From AC-32 sp963813435 (lineage in GTDB: Bacteria > Actinomycetota > Thermoleophilia > Gaiellales > Gaiellaceae): a stretch of DNA of 64,000 nucleotides. Every line of letters starts with the position of its first letter. Position 1 is the stretch's first letter. A model generated the notes under the pieces. It saw only the letters and a program-made list of their open reading frames with translations. It was not told the origin of the DNA and ran no database searches. The stretch is from positions 186,001 through 250,000 of the forward strand of contig CAWEYY010000002.1 in the NCBI GenBank assembly GCA_963813435.1. The letters are read 5' to 3'. The position numbers were made by a program, and so were the translations under genes. This document shows positions 58,522 through 64,000 of this stretch, piece after piece.

Positions 58522-60224
58522 GCCGACACGCGCTGATCGCACTCGCGGCGGTAGGCGTGGCCTTGGTCATGCCCGCCGCCGCCTGGGCGCACGCGGCGCT
58601 GCTCCGCACCTCGCCGGTCGCGAGCCGCACGGTGAACAAGCCGCCCCCCGACGTCCGGCTGACCTACAGCGAGCCCGTCGAGCCGCGCTTCGCGATCGTC
58701 TCGGTGACGAACGCGGAAGGGCGGCAGGTGACCGCGGGCGAGCCAAGAAGCGCCGCTGGCCAGCCCCAGACGCTGGTCACCCCGCTCGAACGCGTGCCGG
58801 AAGGCTGGTACCTCGTCTTCTGGCGCGTCATCTCCGCGGACGGCCACCCCGTGCGCGGCGCGTTCACGTTCGCGGTCGGCCCGAACCCGGGCCCGCCGCC
58901 CCAGTTCCGGGTGCCGTCGCTCAGCGAGACGGCGACGACGACGCAGCTCCTGGTCGCCCGCTGGGTCGTCTTCCTCTCGTTCATGAGCGCCATCGGATTG
59001 TTCGTGCTCCGGACACTCATCGCGCGCCCGGCCGTCCGCCGGGTGCGCGGTGTCTCGTTGAACGCGCTCTCCGCGGGGTTCGGGGTGGCGCTGGCGGTCG
59101 CGCTCGTCGCGACGCCGATCTACGTCCTGATCGCCACCGCGCAGTTCTCGCTTCGCTCCGCCTTCGACCTCGGCGCGATCGTCCCGGTCGTCCGCGCGTC
59201 GAGCTTCGGGAAGGACTTCCTCGACCTCGAGCTCGTGCTCGGGCTATTCGGCGTCGCGGCCGCGGTCTCACTTCTGATCGACCGGCCGGACCGCCAGCAG
59301 CGCTCGGTGGCCGAGCTGCTCGCACTGGGCTCCGCGCTTGCCACGGCGGCGGCGGCGCTCGTGCTGCCCGGGCTGGCGGGGCACGCGGGCCAGAAGTCGC
59401 CGCGAGGGGTCGCCGTGCCGCTCGACGCCCTGCACCTCGCCGCGGGGTCGGTCTGGCTCGGCGGGCTGATCGGACTCGTCGTCTTCTGGTTCGCCGTCGC
59501 CCGCGAGCGGCGCGTGGCCGCGCTCGGCGTTGTCGTCCCGCGCTTCTCGAACGTCGCGCTCGTCTCGGTGCTCGCGCTGATCGCCTCCGGGATCGGCCAG
59601 GCGCTGCTGGAGCTACCGACGCTCGCCTCGCTCTGGGAGACCTCGTACGGCAAGGCGCTGCTCTGGAAGCTCGGCCTGCTGACCGCCGCGCTCGTGCTCG
59701 CCTCCGTCAACCTGGCCCGCACGAAGCCGCGCCTCGAGGCCGGCGAGTCGAGCGCCGCGCTCGATCTCCGGCGGTTCGTCTCCGGCGAGATCGTGCTCGT
59801 CGTCGGCGCCCTCTTCGCGGCGGCGGTGCTGACAAGCCTGGCCCCGCCGTCGAGCGCGCTCGCCAGCGTGAAGAACATCTCGGCGCGCGTCGGCCCCGGC
59901 CCGGTCTCCACCGTCGTGACGAAGGGCCCTTACCGCGTTCACGTGAAGGTGACGCCGAACCGCGCCGCGATCCAGAACGACTTCTCGGTGACCGTGACGA
60001 AGAACGGCAACCCCGTTCCCGGTACCGAGGTGATCAGCCGGTTCGACATGCTTGACATGCAGATGGGCGAGCAGAGCTACCGCTTCGCCGAGCGCACGCC
60101 GGGCACGTTCTCGAAGTCGGTGCCCGCGCTCGTGATGGTCGGGCACTGGGGGCTGCAGTTCGAAGTGACGCCGCCCGGCCAGCAGCCGTTCGTGGTCACG
60201 CTCCTGGACAAGGCCGGCGGATGA
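58518..60224 (+). CDS. CopC-CopD fusion copper-import protein (YcnJ-like) with C-terminal FixH/YtkA-like domain
   Basis: The 568 residues comprise a signal peptide, then a CopC-type domain (mature AHAALLRTSPVASRTV, His1 ligand; late ADGHPVRGAFTF) and a CopD-type eight-helix domain (PLDALHLAAGSVWLGGLIGL; FSNVALVSVLALIASGIGQA). An extracytoplasmic C-terminal domain (HVKVTPNRAAIQNDFSVTVT; SRFDMLDMQMGEQSYRFAER) resembles FixH/YtkA. The third domain extends the usual YcnJ plan. Copper uptake across the membrane is the expected role. It is coupled at both ends to neighbours. Confidence 0.92.
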   Translation: MSRHALIALAAVGVALVMPAAAWAHAALLRTSPVASRTVNKPPPDVRLTYSEPVEPRFAIVSVTNAEGRQVTAGEPRSAAGQPQTLVTPLERVPEGWYLVFWRVISADGHPVRGAFTFAVGPNPGPPPQFRVPSLSETATTTQLLVARWVVFLSFMSAIGLFVLRTLIARPAVRRVRGVSLNALSAGFGVALAVALVATPIYVLIATAQFSLRSAFDLGAIVPVVRASSFGKDFLDLELVLGLFGVAAAVSLLIDRPDRQQRSVAELLALGSALATAAAALVLPGLAGHAGQKSPRGVAVPLDALHLAAGSVWLGGLIGLVVFWFAVARERRVAALGVVVPRFSNVALVSVLALIASGIGQALLELPTLASLWETSYGKALLWKLGLLTAALVLASVNLARTKPRLEAGESSAALDLRRFVSGEIVLVVGALFAAAVLTSLAPPSSALASVKNISARVGPGPVSTVVTKGPYRVHVKVTPNRAAIQNDFSVTVTKNGNPVPGTEVISRFDMLDMQMGEQSYRFAERTPGTFSKSVPALVMVGHWGLQFEVTPPGQQPFVVTLLDKAGG

Positions 60225-60319
60225 CCGTCCGCGTCCGCCTCCTGCTCGCGCTAGTCGCCCTGGCCGCGGCTGCCGTAGCCTGGGTGGTGGTGATCGATGC
60301 GATCCGCCGGACGATCTAG
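60221..60319 (+). CDS. 32-residue single-helix microprotein
   Basis: MTVRVRLLLALVALAAAAVA then WVVVIDAIRRTI: basic start, one membrane helix, short basic tail. ATG at 60221 overlaps the copCD stop by 4 bp (ATGA). The next gene (60297) overlaps its end by 23 bp in another frame. The tight coupling suggests a real, translated subunit. It could be an accessory peptide of the copper transporter. Confidence 0.6.
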   Translation: MTVRVRLLLALVALAAAAVAWVVVIDAIRRTI

Positions 60320-61301
60320 CGCCCTCGTTCTCCTTGTCCTCGTCGCGCTGCTCGCGCCCGGGACCGCGAGCGCCCACCTTCGCACCGGCCGCGTCGCGGT
60401 CGACTACCGGGCGAGCGTCTTTCCCCTCCATCCGCCGCTGGTCGGCGCGGTCGACGTCCGCGTCTTCCGCCCCGACCTGGCGCTCCGGGTTCGAGCGCTC
60501 GGCGGTCACCGCGTCGTCGTCCTCGGCTACTTCGACGAACCGTTCCTTCGCATTGGGCCCGGGGGCGTGTTCGTCAACGACGCCTCCCTGACCGCCGCCG
60601 GAGCCGGCCTCGCCGCGGCAGGCACGCCCTCCGGGCACACGGCCCGCTGGCGGCTTCACTCGCGCACGCCGAGCGCGACCTGGCACGACGCGCGCCTGCG
60701 GCTCACGCACGTGATCGGGACCCCGCAGGTCCGGCATGGGCGATGGGCCGTCCCGCTCGTCGTCGACGGCCGCCGGTCGCAGATCGGAGGAGAGATCACC
60801 CGCGCACAGACGCCCTCTGCCTGGCCCTGGATCGGCCTCGGTGCCCTCTCTGCCGTCGTTGTTGCGGTACTCCTCGCCCGCCGCTCGATCGAGCTCGTGC
60901 GCTCGGCAGCCGCCTGGGTCGGCTGGATCGCCGGGATCGCGACGCTCACCGCCGCGATCGGGTTCGCTGCCTCCTCGACGGCGTCCGAGGGCATCTGGGT
61001 CGAGGCCGCGAACGAGATCCTCCTCGCGTTGGTCGGGATCGGCTTTCTGCTCCGCGGCTCCCGGGATGCCAGGGCACTCGCGGGCGGACTGCTCGGCCTA
61101 CTGGCCCTCGCCGTCGGGTTGACGAAGCTTCCCGTGCTGACCCACGGCATCGTGCTCTCGGCCTTGCCAGGCCAGCTCGCGCGCCTGGCGGTCGTGGTTG
61201 CCATCTCGGCGGGCGCCGCGGCTACGATCTTCGGCGTCGTCGTCTTCTTCCACCTGCTCGAGCACTACGAGGAGCCCGAGGCCCTGCGCCGCTACCTCTA
61301 G
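60297..61301 (+). CDS. Secreted/polytopic membrane protein of the copper cluster, unknown
   Basis: The 334 residues comprise a signal peptide (ALVLLVLVALLAPGTASA), an extracytoplasmic N-domain of about 140 residues starting AHLRTGRVAVDYRAS (a His near the mature start, as in CopC/YcnI), then five to six helices (PWIGLGALSAVVVAVLLARR; GFLLRGSRDARALAGGLLGL; LLEHYEEPEALRRYL tail). No family name. Final gene of the plus-strand copper series; convergent with the next gene by a 4-bp overlap of stops. Confidence 0.75.
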   Translation: MRSAGRSSALVLLVLVALLAPGTASAHLRTGRVAVDYRASVFPLHPPLVGAVDVRVFRPDLALRVRALGGHRVVVLGYFDEPFLRIGPGGVFVNDASLTAAGAGLAAAGTPSGHTARWRLHSRTPSATWHDARLRLTHVIGTPQVRHGRWAVPLVVDGRRSQIGGEITRAQTPSAWPWIGLGALSAVVVAVLLARRSIELVRSAAAWVGWIAGIATLTAAIGFAASSTASEGIWVEAANEILLALVGIGFLLRGSRDARALAGGLLGLLALAVGLTKLPVLTHGIVLSALPGQLARLAVVVAISAGAAATIFGVVVFFHLLEHYEEPEALRRYL

Positions 61302-62275
61302 CCCACGGGCGGCGTGATCCGCACCGGCTCGTCGAACGCCAGGTAGCGGTGGAACATGAAGTGCGCGGCCGCGGTCATCCGGAGCTGCAGCGTGCGAGAC
61401 GTCCTCATGTCGATCCAGGCGGTGAACCAGGCCGGGATCGTCGGGTTGGCGAACGTGACGATCCACGCCGAGCGCCCGTGGACCGTCGTCGCACCGAGCA
61501 CGTGGGCGTTCGTCGTCACGCTTCCCCAGCTGGGCACCGGAACCGTCAAAGGCGGGTTCTGCGAGCCCTTCTCCCACGCCCCGCCCGGCCGCACCTGGTC
61601 CCAGCGGCGCCGGCCGATCACGACCGCGGCCGCGCCGTCCTCGATCTGGTACGAGAGGCGGTGCGGCGCGACCATCTTCCAGGTCGTGACGATCCCGCCC
61701 GTCGGCTTCGAGCGGAGCGACTCGACGTAGACGAGGCTCCGGAGCGAGCGGAACACGCGGTCCGCCTTCGCGAGGATCGCCGTCCCCGACCGGGGTCTGA
61801 AAGCGGGCGCGAACACGACCGCACGGCTCCCGGACGGGCGCACCTCGATCCGCTGCGCGAAGCTTGCCTGCGCCGGCCGGCCCCGGTAGCAGCCCGGGCC
61901 GCACGGCCTTGCCGGCACGACCTGCCTCCCGTGGAGAAACGAGAGCGTGAGCCCCGAGAGCGGCCTCCCCGAGGAAGCAAGCACCGTGGCCGTCAGCACC
62001 GGCCGGTTGCCTGGCCCGACCGCGAGCGCGACCGCGCGCTGACCAGACTCGCCAGCCAGGACGAATGCGTTCTTCGGCGGGGGCGGCGGGTTCACCACGC
62101 CCACGGTCAACGACGACGTCCCCACGGGCGACCCGTTCCCGGAGTCGAGCCGCGTCAGCGCCACCACCCCCACGACGAGCAGGGCGAGCAGGGCGGCCCC
62201 CGCGATCACGAGAGCCCGCAGTAGGCCTCTTTCCACGCCGAGAACGCTAGCCTCTGCGCCATCGCCGAGACCCAC
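61298..62275 (-). CDS. Membrane-anchored lipoprotein-carrier-like protein, unknown
   Basis: The 325 residues comprise an N-terminal helix (ALVIAGAALLALLVVGVVAL), a Pro-rich linker (NPPPPPKN), an Ig-like domain with a Cys pair (ARPCGPGCYRG) and a C-terminal LolA/YcnI-partner-like beta domain (TTWKMVAPHRLSYQIEDGAA; WIVTFANPTIPAWFTAWIDM). The last resembles outer-membrane-carrier-like folds of Gram-positive lipoproteins. It ends the copper cluster on the opposite strand. Role unproven. Confidence 0.7.
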   Translation of the reverse strand: MGLGDGAEASVLGVERGLLRALVIAGAALLALLVVGVVALTRLDSGNGSPVGTSSLTVGVVNPPPPPKNAFVLAGESGQRAVALAVGPGNRPVLTATVLASSGRPLSGLTLSFLHGRQVVPARPCGPGCYRGRPAQASFAQRIEVRPSGSRAVVFAPAFRPRSGTAILAKADRVFRSLRSLVYVESLRSKPTGGIVTTWKMVAPHRLSYQIEDGAAAVVIGRRRWDQVRPGGAWEKGSQNPPLTVPVPSWGSVTTNAHVLGATTVHGRSAWIVTFANPTIPAWFTAWIDMRTSRTLQLRMTAAAHFMFHRYLAFDEPVRITPPVG

Positions 62276-62335
62276 TCGAAGAAGAGCTTCAGCTCACCCG
62301 ACGAATCCGTCGAGCTCCCGGGCATCCAGGAGCAC

Positions 62336-63127
62336 ATGGTCGAGATCGGCGGCATGACCGTCTCCCGCACCGTCCAGGACCCGGGTTGGCGCTGGTCGGA
62401 GCACGTCAAGCCCGTCGTCGGGGGCGAATGGTGCGAGGCCCGTCACGTCGGCGTCGTCGTCTCGGGAGCCTGGGGCGCGATCCTCCGCGACGGCACCGAG
62501 ATCGAGTTCGGTCCCGGCGATGTCTACGACATCCCTCCGGGACACGACGGCTACACGATCGGCGACGAGCCGTGCGTGTTGATCGAGTGGATGGGGATGC
62601 GTGCACTTGCGGGACAACGCGGCGAGTTTCACGAGCGCACGCTCGTCACCTTGCTGTTCACGGACATCGTCGAGTCGACGACGGCGCTGCTCGGCGCCGG
62701 CGACGCGGCCTGGCACGAGCGCCTGCAGATGCACTACACGACCGTGCGCGTGGAGCTCGAGCGCTTTCGCGGCCGCGAGGTCAGCTCGACCGGCGACGGC
62801 GTCCTCGCGGTGTTCGACGCACCTGCCCGCGCCCTCCGCTGCGCGAGCGCGATCAGGCGGCGCGCCGTGAGCGAAGGCCTCGAGATCCGCGCCGGCGTGC
62901 ACGCCGGGCGAGGTCGTCGTCGCGGGCACCGACGTGCGCGGGCTCGCAGTGCACGAGGCTGCCAGGATCATGTCCAAGGCAGGCCCGGGCGAGGTGCTCG
63001 TCTCCGAGACCACCTGCGCCCTCGTCCAGGGCACCGGCCTGGAGTTCGACGACCGGGGAGAGCACGAGCTGAAGGGCATCCCGGAGCCGCGCCGCCTGTT
63101 CGCGTTCGTCGAGGCTCGCGCGACCTT
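62336..63127 (+). pseudogene. Cupin-class III cyclase fusion, frameshifted
   Basis: An N-terminal cupin-like domain (VSGAWGAILRDGTEIEFGPG, then DVYDIPPGHDGYTIGDEP) is joined to a class III cyclase domain (LLFTDIVESTTALLG; SSTGDGVLAVFDAP). The frame breaks at about 62905 (GCCGGGCGAGG, one extra G) and continues in another frame (EVVVAGTDVRGLAVHEAARI, then FDDRGEHELKGIPEPRRLFA). The family N-terminus reads back to about 62261 (KSFSSPDESVELPG) without a standard start codon. The shift may be real or a homopolymer error. End estimated. Confidence 0.65.
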
Positions 63128-63146
63128 CAGCACACCCCGCCTAAGC

Positions 63147-63521
63147 TCAGGTGCGGAAGCTCAGATAGGCTGCGAGGCTGCGAGACGGCAGCCGCCCGGT
63201 CGCCGACGACGAAGCGCTTGCCGCGATGCTCGAGCGTGCCGCGAAGCGCGTCGGTGCTTGCTGCCCGCTCGGCAACAGCAGGCGCTTAACAGAAGCGAAC
63301 CCGGCGGGAAGCTTCTCGCCACGTCGCGGCGGACCGGCAGTCCCGGGAGCCGCGTCCTGCGAAGTCGTCGTGAGGATGTGAGATCGACACGTCTGCATGG
63401 CGTCGCACTGCGTTCGCGAGCCCAGGTACCGGTCAGAGGTGCCGGTCTGCCAGAGGAGGAGGAAGAACAAGGCCCAGGCGCCGATCACGCCCCCTCGGAC
63501 AATTCGTGCATCGACGCTCAT
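63147..63521 (-). CDS. Truncated TIGR03943-like (DUF1980/YcgQ) membrane protein
   Basis: The first about 37 residues (ARIVRGGVIGAWALFFLLLW, GTSDRYLGSRTQ) look like the N-terminus of the TIGR03943/YcgQ protein normally paired with the DUF318/ArsP-type permease found just upstream. After RYLGSRTQ the sequence becomes unrelated (CDAMQTCRSHIL...), ending at 63147. The 4-bp overlap with the permease supports its identity. The gene appears cut or rearranged at about 63405. Confidence 0.5.
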   Translation of the reverse strand: MSVDARIVRGGVIGAWALFFLLLWQTGTSDRYLGSRTQCDAMQTCRSHILTTTSQDAAPGTAGPPRRGEKLPAGFASVKRLLLPSGQQAPTRFAARSSIAASASSSATGRLPSRSLAAYLSFRT

Positions 63522-64000
63522 CGGATCAGCTCCTCGAAGACGAGCGAGCCGACCAGGATCAGCGGAACGGTGACGAGCAGAAGCCGCGGCACGAACCAGC
63601 GCCGGAAGGTCGCGCCGTAGAGCACCGAAAGCTTCACGTCCGCGATCGGCCCGAAGACGAGGAACGCGAGCTGGGCGCCGAGCGAGAACGAGGTGAAGGA
63701 GGCCGCGATGAACGCATCCGCCTCCGAGCAGAGGGAGAGGAGGTACGCAACCGCCATCAGCGACAGCGCGGAGAGGATCGGAGCACCGCCGAGAGCCGAC
63801 ACGACCGATTCCGGGACCGCGGCCTGCACGAAGGCCGAGAGCGCAGCCCCGAGCACGATGAACTTGCCCATGAAGAGGAAGTCGGCGACCAGATGGCCGG
63901 CGAACGCGACGGTCCGGCCGGCTTGCTCGTCGACGTGGGCATGCTCGCCCGAGCGATCCGAGGCCCGCGGGCGGAGGAGGTCGCCTGTTGACACTCTCCC
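63518..64000 (-). CDS. DUF318/ArsP-family permease, 5' end outside window
   Basis: C-terminal about 160 residues of a PF03773-type permease: LVADFLFMGKFIVLGAALSA, SVVSALGGAPILSALSLMAV, AYLLSLCSEADAFIAASFTS and AFLVFGPIADVKLSVLYGAT. The Cys of LSLCSEADAF is a family hallmark. The frame stays open to the window edge, so the N-terminal half lies beyond 64000; GTG at 63994 is not the true start. The family includes organoarsenical and metal-linked permeases. Coupled by ATGA to the following truncated gene. Confidence 0.88.
   Translation of the reverse strand, partial: GRVSTGDLLRPRASDRSGEHAHVDEQAGRTVAFAGHLVADFLFMGKFIVLGAALSAFVQAAVPESVVSALGGAPILSALSLMAVAYLLSLCSEADAFIAASFTSFSLGAQLAFLVFGPIADVKLSVLYGATFRRWFVPRLLLVTVPLILVGSLVFEELIR

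Overview
The window is about 70% G+C, with strong G/C third-position bias, frequent GTG/TTG starts, 4-bp ATGA/GTGA gene overlaps and a typical actinobacterial gene set: a WhiG/FliA-type sigma factor, gatCAB, DUF5925-AAA, Flp pilins, and CopCD/YcnI/CtaG copper handling. My best inference is a high-GC actinobacterium, possibly of the Thermoleophilia (Gaiellales/Solirubrobacterales) lineage. No rRNA is present to confirm this. Most of the window is ordinary chromosome, with a few accessory patches.

Layout. 0-5.5 kb: a class V aminotransferase cut by the window edge, a class III nucleotide cyclase, a lipoprotein, a secreted penicillin-acylase-family Ntn hydrolase and an M23 cell-wall peptidase. 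5.6-11 kb: gatCAB, a cold-shock protein, folD and a ferritin-like diiron protein. 11.2-17.5 kb: a divergent HMG-CoA reductase, a secreted N,N-dimethylformamidase-beta-like protein and two tandem seven-repeat FG-GAP proteins with C-terminal PASTA domains. 17.5-19.3 kb: a frameshifted GNAT gene and an N-terminally broken EamA transporter. 19.3-29.3 kb: a mixed region with tRNA-Cys, two Flp pilins, a TetR/DHA2 efflux pair, an aldo/keto reductase, an ABC exporter, a frameshifted lipoprotein and several tiny genes. It ends in a roughly 1-kb segment bounded by tRNA-Gly and a duplicated 3' half of that tRNA, which resembles an integration scar.

29.3-38 kb: RNase HI and Nif3-like domain proteins, the DUF5925 AAA ATPase, an aldehyde dehydrogenase, small Zn-finger proteins, a divergent EF-G paralogue, a GH13 glucosidase and an MsmK/UgpC-type ATPase. 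38.3-41.6 kb: the matching sugar permeases and binding protein, on the opposite strand. 41.7-44.4 kb: the sigma factor, tRNA-Trp, a membrane protein and an orphan phage-type (gp19) tail-tube protein with a small partner. 44.4-54.9 kb: a leucine/acyl-CoA degradation set (carboxyltransferase, enoyl-CoA hydratase, biotin carboxylase-BCCP, acyl-CoA dehydrogenase) mixed with a cupin, DapA-family, SCP2, MFS and leucyl aminopeptidase genes. 54.9-62.3 kb: a copper/cytochrome-oxidase cluster (CtaG, YcnI, CopCD fusion and several unnamed membrane proteins). 62.3-64 kb: a frameshifted cupin-cyclase fusion, a truncated TIGR03943-like gene and the C-terminal half of a permease.

How the genes fit together. 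The GH13 enzyme and ATPase complement the oppositely oriented permeases and binding protein as one sugar-uptake unit. The carboxylase halves, hydratase and dehydrogenase fit branched-chain acyl-CoA catabolism. The copper cluster would feed the cytochrome oxidase. Triple 11-bp-phased repeats lie upstream of both the M23 peptidase and the FG-GAP/PASTA operon and suggest a shared OmpR-family (MtrA-like) cell-envelope regulator. I found no CRISPR array, transposase or intact prophage.
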